This document shows, piece after piece, positions 51,088 through 63,317 of a stretch of 64,000 nt of DNA. A program made the position numbers and the translations under genes. The notes beneath the pieces were generated by a model. That model was not told where the DNA came from, did not search any database, and was given only the letters and a program-made list of their open reading frames with translations. The DNA lies in the NCBI RefSeq assembly GCF_001039355.2, contig NW_019775901.1, positions 1 through 64,000 on the forward strand, in the 5' to 3' direction. This stretch comes from Lingula anatina (lineage: Eukaryota > Brachiopoda > Lingulata > Lingulida > Lingulidae). The first letter of the stretch is position 1, and every line of letters starts with the position of its first letter.

Positions 51088-51482
51088 TATAAAAAGAAAG
51101 CTGTCAAACATAAGTGCAAAGACTTGACCGATTTGTCGACTCGACGCAGAATCATGAAAACCAAGTTGGGCGTCGCTCTTCTGTTTGGTGAGTGCAGCAT
51201 CAGCCCCGGCAGTTGTCTTGGCAAAAGCGACATATCATAAGATTTTTATGTTATCAAAAAATTTGTAATTTTTTTATACATTAGAAATCTTACATACGTT
51301 AAAACAAATTTATATTTCTATTGCCTTTAGTCAACTCATGAGGCAATTGTACAATTTTTACCAATGTGAAAGTCATTTTTCACCAATGCCATCATTTTTA
51401 ACAAGTTTGATCTGCCAGAGTAAAAATTGTGTTGTATACACGTGGGTATTGTTCAACCCTGCTCAGTATTCCGCCCAATTAT
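51088..51482 (+). pseudogene. Broken copy of the defensin-like peptide gene
   Basis: A TATAAAA at 51088-51094 and an ATG at 51154 start exon 1 (51154-51187, MKTKLGVALLF, donor GTGAGT), as in the intact gene at 62522. Exon 2 is reduced to its last 23 bases (51460-51482, ending ccgcccaattat before GTAAGT). About 230 bp, including the acceptor and all exon-2 cysteine codons, is missing relative to 62829-63058. Exon 3 is absent because homology ends at 51842. Only a signal-peptide stub could be made. Confidence 0.85.
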
Positions 51483-51670
51483 GTAAGTAACACCTTTATT
51501 CTGGGAGATAATATGTGCCCCCCCCCTCCCCCCATCTCCTCAATGTGAAAATATATACTAGCGGATCCAGACAAAACTAAGTAACGGTTCTAACTGTGGG
51601 CCCAAATATTTTAGGATAAAATTTTCCTTTTCGGCTGTTTTGTTTTTGCTGAGCAAATGTAAATACTCCA

Positions 51671-51673
<3 letters not shown>

Positions 51674-51733
<60 letters not shown>
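51674..51733. repeat. (AT)n microsatellite
   Basis: An AT run of about 60 bp; the corresponding run in copy 2 (63272-63303) is shorter. Confidence 0.95.
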
Positions 51734-51736
<3 letters not shown>

Positions 51737-51860
51737 TATTTATTTTTCCTACCTAATTCCTTGATAGCACAGAGCGTTCACATAATGACCAACGTGCAGA
51801 ATAGTATACATACAGCCCTACAGTTATACTGATTTCTTTAATTTTTCTCTTTCGTAAATG

Positions 51861-52620
51861 TAGGTATATCACAATCCGCTAGGGGCGCTACAGTAGTAAC
51901 TATCCAGGGGCAGTGAAGTGCAAAACTGAGACTGACCTGCTAACAGCTCACCTATGACATCCCTTTTCTTTTAATATCTCTTTTAACTCCATGTAAATAA
52001 ACTTATACGAGCCATTTACTAGATAAGCTGTAAAATCAAAGAGTAAATTCCGGTCATGTGATTTTCCAGTCTTGCAGTCTTAGAGAAATTTGATTTGAGG
52101 ACGTTTTAAAGTTTTGCCTCGACAAAATGTTTAAAATTTCAGATAAGTACTGCATGGCAGTTTTTGTAAGTAAATGCCAAGTAAATTTAATATTATTTGC
52201 AACATTGTCGAAAAATCATGAAAATGTAACAATGCGAAGTATAGTTTATTTGATGCGCAATATTTATACTACATGATCTGCACGGGAGCCATCCCAGCCA
52301 TGTGCTTGTGCGGTCGCCAATTTAGGTTTGTTTCTGGGTCATTAGATGAACATACAGCCCTAATTGCCCTAATTGGTCACAAGCAATTTGAGCTGCAGCT
52401 ACAGCTGAGTGATCACCAATGGTCAGTAGTCACAGGTTTTTAGCTGAAGAGTGTGGACACTTTTGTTGAATTTTTGCAGTTAAAAAACTTCAATATCTTT
52501 GTTGCTTGTAGGAATATTTTAAAAATTCCAAAAGAATTCATCTGTTTTTTTGTATTACCTTTCAGAAGATATAAGTATAAAAATTTTCTGATCAGTTTGA
52601 AAAATTTTCTGATATACCTA
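51861..52620. mobile_element. 760-bp TIR element with 7-bp TSD (family C, copy 2)
   Basis: Begins taggtatatcacaatccgct and ends attttctgatataccta; the first and last 11 bases are perfect inverted repeats. The 7-bp flanks GTAAATG at 51854-51860 and 52621-52627 are identical. The body matches 41948-42705 along its full length with scattered substitutions. Non-coding. It starts 18 bp after the end of the segmental duplication copy 1. Confidence 0.9.
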
Positions 52621-52627
52621 GTAAATG

Positions 52628-53740
52628 CTATAAACCAGATACTGGATTCAATATGATCAAACTGTCAAAATAAAACTCAACTTTGGTCTTAAAGTCTAGC
52701 CTTATTATCAGGCTTAAGTTCCATGCCCAGCAGCAAACATTACAGATATGATCATAATTTATATGGCAAAGCCGGCTAAGTTACACAGTGTCAGTATGTA
52801 GTGGTCAGTGTGCACAAACGTAAACAGCTTGACCTCACCCTTGTAAAAGACGGGTAACAGTTTCCACGTACAAAAAAAGCAATACAGGATGAATTAACAA
52901 CATATTTACCTAGTGTTCTAAGTCTGTTTTCTTTTTTAAATCATGTCGTTGTATATTGTTGCCCTAAAGTAGTAATGAAATTAGGAATGTCCCTTTTCCT
53001 CAGGTGACAGCTTCAATTTTATGCAAAGCTAGTCCCTTTTTACTAAAAAAATTTTCACATACTGCAAGAAATCATATCAAGGTGCATATTTTTAATAGAT
53101 ACTTTCATATTATAAAATATCATTAAAAGTTATTATTTCATGTAAAAATTTTTTCCAATTTGTGGTTTTATTTGTTTAATTGGAAAACATTTTTTTTTTA
53201 TAAAACTAATACAAGTATTACACTTAACGCTGCTTTACTGCCCCAATAAAGCCAGTTAAAAATAGAACGTAGGTCTTACACAAGCAGTAGAAAGTTGGAT
53301 CATCGAACAGTATGAATATGAAGTTGGAACATACATCTGTCAGTAGTCCAAAACAGAAAACAAGGAGAAGAAACGAAGAAAAGGGGAGAATATTTATACA
53401 GGTACTGTTGTTGGCGTGACATAAACATGTAATTTTAAGGTAGAAATATTATAGTGTATAAAACTATAAACATAAAAAAAAACTCTCGTTGCTCTTTGCA
53501 TTTGCATTGTATGATTTTGAAGCAAATGCTGAATTAGAACAAGCTTAAATGTTAATCAAAGGATTCGAGAAAAATATATATTGATTATGCTGCCTATTGC
53601 TATTTTTGCTGTTGGGAAATGTATTTTGCATGTGACATTTTCTCTAATTGTAATTGGAATTTATAAACATCCTTGCATATCTAGATCTACAGGCACTTAG
53701 AATGTAAATATTATTATCATTGTCTTGTGTTTTTATTCAG
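52628..53740. other. 5' region of the RBR ligase gene
   Basis: No confident coding exon. A possible 5' exon with ATG at 53312 (MNMKLEHTSVSSPKQKTRRR) ends at 53401 before GTACTG, but in phase 0, while the exon at 53741 needs phase 1. It is therefore rejected as a coding join and might be 5' UTR. No repeats stand out. Confidence 0.4.
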
Positions 53741-56700
53741 ATAGCAAAGACAAAGCCTCAAATATGGTTTGGAAAGGCTGGAAACGTAACGTCCACTCGG
53801 GCAACACCCTGAGAGCCTCAAACTCTCACTACCAACGCTGCTACGCGGCCGAAGCATCCCTGCTAAAACACTCCACTGCCAAGGGCGTTGGAGATGACAT
53901 TGAAGATGGGGGTCTTCAGACAGGTGGCGTTACCTACTCCCTCAACAAGAAGGGCCGATGGAAACTCCCAAAGCTCTTAAAGCAAAGTATACATGAGGGT
54001 GAATGGAAAAATGAAGACTGCGAGGTTTCTTTGTTTGAGCACCACAAAATCAAACAACACGCTGACTGTATTAGTTATTGCAGCTCCGGAAGAAATGGGA
54101 GCGGTATCGAGATCAAACCACAGGGACACACATACTTCGATGCAGCCAGCGTGCTTGTTAAGTCTGGTTATGGTAAAAGAAGCCAGAAGAAAAGGGAAAA
54201 GCGGCTGGCAAAAATGAGGAAAAAGTATGGAGTAGATTATGATGAAGAGGGTACTGGAGAGGAAGTTGTGGACACTATGCAGCATGCTGTCAGCTATGAA
54301 ATATACTACCCTTGTCCTAAGACCAGCTCCATCACACATAATAAGAAGTATATTAGAGATCAAGATGTATCAAGTTATGAGGGTAAGGCTTTACGATTAA
54401 TGGGTATTCTTAATTTTTATTATTTTGCCCTTTTAATTTTTAAAATTTTGTTGGAAAGCACATTTTTGGTTGAGAAGTTGAAATATGTTTACAAAAATAA
54501 TGATTTTAGTGAAGGCAAAATGTTGTATTATATTAATGAAAAACATACAGTAAATAATTACTTTTAAAAAATTATTTTCACAAGTTTGCCCACACTTGCA
54601 GAGTTAACTTTAATCATCATTACTTCTTAATATCCTCATTTTAAGTATTCTGCATTACGTATAATTTTCAGATGCAGAACACAACAACACTGGCAGTTCA
54701 AAAATTTCAAAGAAAGGAGCAACAAAGCAAAGAGGGAAGCTGAGATGGAGCAGCCAGGTTGCTGAATATGAGGAGCAGTTTGACAGCTTTTACAGCAGTG
54801 AAGATGAAGTGGAACTTGAGGACACCAATAGGGAGGATGAGCACCACTTCACTTTGGACTGGGACAGCGTAGAAAGATCTTACACTGTCCTCAGCGACTT
54901 AGTTGACAAAGCTGTAGAGGCAAAAGGGAGCTACAACAGTGGATTGTTTCAGGGAGAGGCTCAAGAAAAATCTCCAGCCTCTCTTCCCGTCTCTCAAGAC
55001 AGTTCCAAGGACAATAAAGTCTTCTTCCCAGCTGATGAATACTATGAGTTTAGACCAAAGGAGGAAATTATCAAAAAAGATATAAATAAGGAGAAAAATG
55101 GGGAAAAGCCATCAGCCAAATTGACAAAGCAGTCATCTAAACGTCATCCCTGTGTCTCCATCCCCGTCATAATTGACACGACCAACGACGCCATTGCTCC
55201 TGAAGTTCTCCAGTCCACATACGGCGACTACTATAAAGAAGGCAATTGTATTCCAAGGACATTCACCATTGACATTTCCAAGTTTGTGTTGGAACAGGTC
55301 AGGAAGGACACCATTTTACGCAGTTATGGGTCTCATTTGGACCTCCACAGTTATCTGGTAGTGCAGGTTTTACCTGAGGGTGGAGCAGGGACACAGGCTA
55401 CTGTGAAGTAAGTGAACATGTTATGATAAATTTTACTATTTTCATAATGTGAAATAATATGATATGAAGTGTAGGTTTAGGCATTTTGAAATTTGTCAGA
55501 TTTTTGATTTTTTATAAATGTTAAACCAAATCCAGTTATTTTGTTCATGTTGCAAGATTTTGTTTTTTTAGGGTAAGTTTGAAAGGCAACTTCAAGATGG
55601 AGACGGTGAGGATTGAAACTCTGAATGACATGGGTGTCTATGCCTCAGTGGATGCCCTGGTGTCAGCAACTGCTGTTTATATCTGCATGCTGCCTTTTGA
55701 ATGGTAAGGGTGGAACAGATATTTTAAATCAGAAATAGAGTGTCTATGACTCTTAAATGTCGGTTGTCCTGTTGTAGACTTGTTGGTCAATGAAGCTTGT
55801 AAACTTTTAAAATCTCACTCCAAAAGTTATTTTTTCTGCAAATTACAAAGTTTTTGATGTATAAAAGTGCTGATGGGTGTTTGTTCTTAAAGGTATCTTT
55901 TAATTTATTGAAATGGAATACAAGAACATTGAGAATCTCATAATATTGGATACTGTTTAATTTTCAGTTTTTACACAACCTCTGCTCCACCGATGACAAT
56001 GAGTAAGGCATCTCTCGTGTTTGACACTCTGAGTTCAGCTTGCAAATGGGAAACTGCTTCAGGGCTTCCAGCAGAATTATATAGCACTCTGATTGGAGAT
56101 TCTGAGGCTAACACTGAGGTATGCCTCCGTTTATTTATGGGATATTGGTAGTGGAGTTATGTATAAAATTATATTTGGATAACTTGATTAATTATTAAGA
56201 TGTATCTGGATAATCAGAAGTATTAATAATGATAATAATAATAATAATAATAATATCTGATTGTTTAGAATGCTTTTTTTTCTTTTTAACAATATGTTGA
56301 TAGAAGAAATTACATGATGATGATATTAATAATTTTTATACTGAAACACTATTTTAAAAAAATGAGTAAACATCAAAGGCATGCATATTCATATATTTGC
56401 ACTGAATTTAATGAAATTTCGATTAAAATTGATATCATTAACCACCAAACAGAATGTACAGTATGTTTCTATTCCATAGATGGATGAAACCTGTGAGGAA
56501 GACACCTGTGTTGTCTACAGGCAAAGTGAAGAGTACTGTAATATCTGCTTTGAGTGGACATCCCAGGGGTATGCCATGGGCGTGGCCATCAGCCCCTGTT
56601 ATCATTGGTTCTGTCGTAACTGTTGGCAACAGCACATTGAGAGCAGGGTGCAGCAGGGAGATATGATCCTGTATTGTCCAGTAAGTGGATTTGTGTGTAA

Positions 56701-59700
56701 CCATTTATATGACTTGTGATAATAATGTGCGTATTTATATTTATAAAACTATCAATAATAATGTCAAACTTAAATGTCTTAAAATTCACCAAACATGGGT
56801 ATGTGTTACCCTTTATATCTTCTTCTTTTGTCATCCTTCTTATACCCGTTAGGGTGTCGAGGGGAGAAGGAGTTTGAGTTTTCTATCTCTGGCGCGCTGG
56901 AATGTATGTAACTTGTGTTAATAACACATTATGAAAATAACACCCAAGTATTTACATTTGAGGGGTTTTATCACTTAAAGGTCTGAATTATATGAACCTT
57001 AACTCTCCAGGAATACCAGTGCTCCTCCAGACTTGACACGGCGACACTGGTGTCTTTGGTGGATGTCAGGACAGTCAGACGTCACCTGATGCAGAAACAC
57101 GAGCTGGCTTTGAGCATGGAGGAGAACCTCAAGTGGTGCCCTAACCACAAGTGTGGCAGAATGATCATGGCTAAAGGTGACTTAGGCAGCATCCAACATG
57201 AAATTTCTGATTTTACAACTGTTGAAGCTTATAGCATGAAGTAAACCCAGCAATAAAGATTTTATTTTGTTAATAAAGATGATGATAAAGAGTTATTAGT
57301 ACCACCAGCGTGTACGCTGGCGGTACTCATGGTTTTAGTCCCGACCCGTCTCGTACAGCTCCGCCGGCTCCTGCGGCTCCGCCGGCTCCTGGGGCTCCGC
57401 AGGATGACGTGGGATACAAGTCACCGTTACCGCTTCTCCTCTTAGACCGCAAGGACCTGTGTCCCCATCTCTTGGATTTAGGTCACATATAATCTCAACT
57501 TGAACACCCAGGTTTTTTTGTCTCAGTTGGTGCATTGACCTGGGCGTGACGCTCGTTGAAACGCACCCTTGTCAAAATTTTTGAAAATTCAATGCTAAAT
57601 ATCTCCCAAACCGATGGAATTATGGGAAAAATTTCTACAGATGGCTGAGCGAAAGTCATATGTGAGGATTTCAAATATGCCCTTGGATTTGACCTTTGAC
57701 CTTTATTTCAAGGTCAAACGGGCCAAAATTTTCTAAAAATAGGAATTTTTTTGCGAGAAAATTTTTATTTCAGCCGATTTTCAGAAACTAAACAGATCTT
57801 ACCTATAATATTATGGGCAGGTGATACCCTTAGGGTCATCTTTCATTTTCGTGAGTTTGGGGTCAATCAGTGCATTTTCATGGTAGCAGCGGCCATAAGA
57901 TGCCGAAACTGAAAACTCTCTCTAATTCTGGTACCGTTAATGCTAGAGACCTCTTGTTTTATGCATTTTGTAGAACTTGTCAAGGGCAACACTCGGGGTG
58001 GTGTCTATTTTTTTGTTTTCAATACGGCTTAGGCATTGCACTATATAAAAAGTTCAACATCCTAAATTCAGTGGTGAAAATAAAATGTGAAATACTCAAA
58101 AATTAGCAGAGATGTGCCCATAGTTACTTTTGAACTTGAATAGGAAGTCATATACTGGTAATCTGTGACCTTGAAATTGACCTTTGACCTACTTTTCATG
58201 ATGAACTGCACTTTGCAAGTTTTCTGATCTTTATATCTCCAAAACTGGCAGAGATAAGCCCATAGTTACTATTGAACCTAAATAGGAAGTCATATACTGG
58301 CAATCTAACTGTGACCTTGAAATTGACCTTTGACCTACTAATTATGATGAACTGTACTTTACATGTTTTCTGGCCTTTACATTTCCAAAACTGGCAAGGA
58401 AATGCCCATAGTTACTATTGAACTTGAATAGAAAGTCATATACTGTGACCTTGAAATTGACCTACTTTTTCATCATGAACTGAACTTTGCATATTTTCTT
58501 GCCCCTGACATCTTCAAAACTAGCAGAGATATGCCCAGTGTTGCCCCTAGGTTTTCTCTTTTGTCAGCATATATGCAACACTGATAACTCATTTCAAGGA
58601 AAACCAATAGGCCTATTGTCCAGAAAATCACAGGAGTGATCAATGTTAGGAAAATACAGGCCACTTGGAAAATCCGCTTGATTGGACCATTTTTATGTTA
58701 TATATATATTTTTTTCATACTTTGAGAATTCTTGTTTATTGCATAGAGCTTGTCAAGGACAAGACTGGTTGTGGTGTCCCTTTTTTTTGGGGGGGGGTCC
58801 ATTCGAATGCGCTTACTCCAGCTGGTGGTACAATATCCGGAGGCGGTATCGCCTCTCTGATCCTCTAGTTTAGATTAAAATATGAAAAATGAAAACTGCA
58901 GCAATCCGAAATACAAAAATAATTACCACCAGTATAAGAAGAGATAAATCAGCATGTAAAGGTGTGGTAAAATTCAGTTGTTTTCTGTTACCAGGTCACG
59001 CAGCCGAGGAATCCGTGCCTGTGTCCTGTAAGTGTGGCACTGCTGTCTGTTTCAAGTGTTTGAAAGCGTCTCATTGGCCAGCTAGGTGTGACCTAGCAGA
59101 CGATTACCAACGCAAGCTGACAGTAAGAAGTAAGTTTGATGAAATAGGTTTTTCATTGTTTCTTATGTACTGATAAAAAAGTTAATTGTACCTTGAAGTT
59201 CAAAAACATGTTGTCCCTTTTGAAACAATTTCTTTTTTATTATTAAGTAATTCCATAAACTAAAAGAATATTTTCTGGAATGTTTTTCAGAACTTTCAGT
59301 TCTTTTCATCTTTAAATTGTTTTGGATGCTGAAGTCAATCAATTTTTGCTCAATGTCATTTAATATCAGCATTTAATATGCATATTTTTTTCTCTTTAGA
59401 GACTAAAGGAATTGAATATTTAAAAAAAGCAAATAAAATGTCCTTTTACATTGACTTGATTTTAAGTATCTTTAAATATACAGCATTTTAACTGGATACA
59501 CATTGTTTTCAGAAGATGATTCAGATCCTGGATCTAAAGATGCTGTGGTCTTTGTGAGACGTTGCCCTCACTGTAGACTTCCTATAGAGAAGAACGGAGG
59601 ATGTCCTCATATGATTTGTCGCTGTGGGACAGACTTCTGCTGGGGATGTCTGGCTAAAACATGCATCTGTAATCAAGGCAATACCGCTGCCACAAATGAA

Positions 59701-61299
59701 GTAAGTGAAAAAAAGATGAAAGTGGTCTTTTTCAGTGTTTGATGCCTTTTTGTGGCAAATGCTTTCATGAAGTACATTTAAAGTGGTCTGGGTAAGAGGG
59801 ACAAACGTATAAAATGGAGAGATAGAGAGAAAGAGATTGGTAAAAATGTACAATAAAAATAAATAAATGAATGAACTGCTGCAACAAGCTCTGAAATGAT
59901 GTTTATAATTTAATTTATTTACCCATTAAAGGAAATAAATTAAAAACTTTAATTGCTTTTTTAGGCAATTATTCTGAGGTATTCTGGGTCTCACGTTCAG
60001 TTTGTCAACAACCTCAGTAAGGAAAGTCTGTATAGGTCTTCAGTGGAACACAGGCGAGCAGCCCGGGAATATCATGGATCAGGCATTGATAAGAAAATCA
60101 AGACAATGCTGTACAGAAGAAAGGTAAGCTAGTTTCAATCGAAAACAAAACTGCAACTGTTGAAAGGAAATTTTTAACTCGTCTGCCTTATTAAAATGAA
60201 CATTGAGTTTCTTTACTGAAAATCAGATATTACAAACATGAAAGTGCCAGTTCTGTTGCTGATTTCATTTATTTATTTAATCATTCATTTTGATTATTTT
60301 TTTATTATACTATATTATGTATTTTTTTAATTTATTTTTTTGTGTTGCAGCTCCAGAAGCGTGTGAAAAAACTTGAGCAGATGAAGAAATTTTTAGAGTC
60401 AGCAGCTGATTTCAATGCAGAGGTAAATAAATTTCAAAAGAGGACTTTTTACCATGAAACCTTAGTGAACCTAGATCAAATTTCGCCTAGAACATGACTT
60501 AGTAATTAAGCGTTTTACCATCATAACATAGGAGGTAGCGAAAAAAATTATCCCTATCGTATCATTTTGGTTGTCAATATAATTGCTGTATTTTATATTG
60601 CAGCTTCACCACTTGGCAGAGCACACTGCCCTCTATCTACAGGATGAACAAGTAGCGACAGCAGTTAAGCCGATCTTTAAGCGCATTGATTTCATCTCCT
60701 GGAGCATAAATGAGGTGAGTTGTTTTCACTCCTGTAGCCGAGTTCATGACTGAATTAATTCACTTTGGTCAGATAAAGTCCTGATATGGTCATTAGATAA
60801 CCACCTTGCTTGATTTTTTCATTGTCTGTTTGCAAAATGGATTATCTTGGGCAATTGGGAAAAGTTTGTGAATGCGAATATGAATGAGGGCTTGCTGAAT
60901 TTTATTTTATTTTTTGTTTGTTTTTTGTTAAGTAAGTGGTATTTTTAAAAGAATCATACTTTGACCATAGTTCCTCTAAAAAAATCCAAAAATTAATATA
61001 ACATACATGTTCTTTTAATTCACATTCTTAAAAGATAAGTGTTCATTTTCTTCCGAAAGACTGGATAAATAATCTTACTGTAAATTACTTATAGTTGCAA
61101 GCAGTTGTTTCTCTGAGTGCACTCAAACATTTGTAAATGAAATCAATTTCGGTACAATTTTCTCTTTTAGATTTTCAATGATGAAAGATTCTCAAACATG
61201 GACATAATCAGGAAAAAGCTTAGCAAATTGATGCCCATTGGAAAGACCTGTGTACAATCCTTGGCTTCTGTGCTGAGACAAAGTGGGAAACAGGTGTAA
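53741..61299 (+). CDS. RBR E3 ubiquitin ligase, Ariadne-like (RING1-IBR-Rcat)
   Basis: Twelve exons: 53741-54382, 54672-55407, 55572-55703, 55968-56118, 56480-56680, 57011-57176, 58995-59129, 59513-59700, 59965-60123, 60351-60422, 60604-60714, 61171-61299 (TAA), about 939 residues. RBR ligases take ubiquitin from an E2 via RING1 and pass it through a Cys in Rcat. N-terminal residues 1-550 are charged and carry a basic stretch ([19 protein letters not shown]), with no domain I recognise. RING1 (about 560-625): [28 protein letters not shown] (about 665-710): [27 protein letters not shown]. Rcat (about 727-765): [20 protein letters not shown] with the presumed catalytic Cys, DFCWGC. The C-terminus is a reduced, helical Ariadne-like region. 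The first in-frame ATG is at 53764 ([10 protein letters not shown]); the exon entry phase implies an upstream exon not found. The paralogous 3' copy is at 47828. Confidence 0.92.
56229..56255. repeat. (AAT)n microsatellite
   Basis: An AAT trinucleotide run in the RBR intron before the RING1 exon. A similar run is near 18589-18608. Confidence 0.9.
57299..58831. mobile_element. Probable TIR element in the RBR intron before the IBR exon
   Basis: The left word gtaccaccagc (57299-57309) and right word gctggtggtac (58821-58831) are exact inverted 11-mers. The left end is itself a hairpin, because the same word is followed by cgctggcggtact. Inside are a GC-rich run of ggctcc repeats (57357-57404), a pair of similar blocks (cttgtcaagggcaacactcg near 57978; cttgtcaaggacaagactgg near 58751) and a tandem array at 58104-58539. 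No coding frame and no clear target duplication. It occupies most of the intron 57177-58994. Confidence 0.5.
58104..58539. repeat. Tandem repeat, about 140-bp period, with nuclear-receptor-like DR1 words
   Basis: Units start near 58104, 58246, 58392 and 58521 (partial) and share gcccatagttac, aggaagtcatatactg and tgaccttgaaattgacc. TGACCTTTGACCT, the exact complement of the DR1 consensus AGGTCAAAGGTCA, occurs at 58178-58190 and 58324-58336, and also upstream at 57690-57702. In the third unit the second half-site is lost. Confidence 0.75.
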
Positions 61300-62453
61300 A
61301 ATGTTGAAAGGAAAAGAGTTTTTCTGTGGATATGGACAACTACTTCACTGTCTTTCATAATGATGGATGTAGGTTATTGTGTAGCTTTTGACTATCACAG
61401 AGACAATTCCAGACTGTAGTATTTGGGGACATGAAATCCAGAGACCCCTTGAACCATCAAGTGAAACCTTATTGTTGATATTTGTTTGACTAATTCCAAG
61501 AAGATCAATCATGTTAAGGGAAAATATTGTCATTGGATATTTTGTATCATGAAAACCCAATGTAATTGCAATATATCAAGTACAGCTTTTTGTTTGACAA
61601 AGGCAAAGGTGGTGAACTAAAACTAACATTCAGGTTTATCTTTTGTAACCATAATTGTGTTGTTATTTTACATATATGTATATAATTGACTTTTAAGATT
61701 GCTTTTAATATTTTTGTGTATATGGAAATGAAATCAATATTTAATTAGATAATTAAAGAATGTGTGAACATGTAAACAAAATGGTTGTTCAAATGCTTGC
61801 ATCATTACTATCATTGAATGTATATTACATTTTTGATGTAATAAATTCATTTACATCTACATCCTTGAATCTGTATTTTTTATTTGCCTCGGAGTCCAAA
61901 GATCCCAGGTTCAATTCCATGCCTGTCTTGGGAACCGACAATAAAATAACCTTCTGCAAAAACAAAGAAAATTATTCTATTATGAAAGGATCTTTCAAAC
62001 ATCAAGAACGTAAGATTACTGAGTAGCTCAGTAGAAAAGACTTCTAGTGAACGTTTGTTGTCCAAATGGCATCAGACAGTTTTATTCTGGTTATTCAAGA
62101 AAACGTGCAGCTGGCATTTACTTTTCTCAATACGTGCGACCCCTCAAAGAAAATTGATTGTTGGCTCATTCTCCTTCCCCGATAAAGGTGGAAAAAAGAC
62201 CAGATTGTGTGCACAAAGAGATTTATTTGTTTGTTTATTTGCTAATCGGGGGTTGATCAGTGGTGTTTTTCCATTATGCGAAAGAAAAAAACAGATGACT
62301 ATGTAATCTTGATTATAGGGCCATAAAATCGTCTCGTGTCGATAGCTATGAAATTGCACTTCAAGTCTAATAATGAAAAAGTTTTTTAGATTCAGCCAGA
62401 TAGCACTCATTGACACGACAGTGTCTATATCGTAGAATGGCCTCCCGTTTTTG
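61300..62453. other. Intergenic stretch between RBR and peptide genes
   Basis: The 3' UTR and flank of the RBR gene, with a poly(A) signal AATAAA at 61840-61845, followed by the 5' flank of the peptide gene. No other exon is seen. Lacks the 254-bp piece present in copy 1. Confidence 0.6.
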
Positions 62454-62460
62454 TATAAAA
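62454..62460 (+). promoter_or_regulatory. TATA box of the defensin-like gene
   Basis: TATAAAA lies 68 bp upstream of the ATG at 62522, compatible with a short 5' UTR. The same box is conserved 66 bp upstream of the broken copy's ATG (51088). Confidence 0.6.
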
Positions 62461-62521
62461 AGAAAGCTGTCAAACATAAGTGCAAAGACTTTTGACCGAT
62501 TTGTCGACTCGACGCAGCATC

Positions 62522-63268
62522 ATGAAAACCAAGTTTGGCGTCGCTCTTCTGTTTGGTGAGTGCAGCATCAGCCCCGGCAGTTGTCTTGGCAAAAGCGACA
62601 TATCATAAGATTTTTATGTTCTCAAAAAAATTTGTAAATTTTTTATACATTAGAAATCTTACTTACGTTAAAACAAATTTATATTTCTATTGCCTTTAGT
62701 CAACATACAAGGCAATTGTACGATTTTTACCAATGTGAAAGTCATTTTTCACCAATGCTGACATTTTTAACAAGTTTGATCTGCCAGAGTAAAAATCGTG
62801 TTGCATACACCTGGGCATTGTTCAACCCATCCCAACCAGTAGACATTTCACCATCATAATTTTACTGTTCACTTTGGTCCTTTTCAGTTTTCCTCATGAT
62901 CAGCGCTACTTCTGCGCAAACCATTACCATACCAAGTGGGTGCTCCGTTTTTGGAGCTTTTGTTTGCCGCCTCCAGTGTTGGGGCAGAGGGAGATTTGGT
63001 TCCTGCTGTGGGGCACAAAGCTGCTCGACTAACTGTTACTGCAATGGTCCGGCATCTCTGCTCAGTATTCCACCCAATTATGTAAGTAACCCCTTTATTC
63101 TGGGAGATAATATGTGCCCCCCCCCCCCTCCATCTCCTCAATGTGAAAATATATACTAGTGAATCCAGACAAAACTAAGTAACGGTTCTAACCGTGGGCC
63201 CAAATATTTTATGAAAAAATTTTCCTTTTCGTCTGTTTTGTATTTTCTGAGCGAATCTAAATACTCCA

Positions 63269-63317
<49 letters not shown>

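Larger units (their letters stand above)
47685..51842. repeat. Segmental duplication, copy 1 (partner 59338-63416)
   Basis: From atcaatttttgctcaatg at 47685 to gatttctttaat at 51842 the sequence follows 59338-63416 almost base for base, introns included. It covers the last five RBR exons, the 3' flank and the start of the defensin-like gene. Main differences are a stretch near 59434-59462 missing from copy 1, 36 extra coding bases at 48660-48695, about 254 extra bases at 50697-50950, and a 230-bp deletion at 51459/51460 that removes most of a peptide exon. High intron identity means a recent duplication or two haplotypes joined by the assembler. Confidence 0.9.

Noticed and set aside
53312-53401. 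Candidate first coding exon of the RBR gene (MNMKLEHTSVSS)
   Set aside because: Its donor leaves phase 0, but the exon at 53741 requires phase 1, so the reading frame would not be kept.
54809-55411. Separate gene starting [11 protein letters not shown]
   Set aside because: It is the interior of the large second RBR exon (54672-55407); phases connect on both sides.
57310-57492. Pro/Ala-rich frame ([15 protein letters not shown])
   Set aside because: Derived from GC-rich ggctcc repeats within an intronic element; no gene context.
62896-63159. Plus-strand 87-codon frame starting MISATSAQ
   Set aside because: It is exon 2 of the peptide gene read from an internal ATG into the intron; the real start is the conserved ATG at 62522, which gives a full signal peptide.
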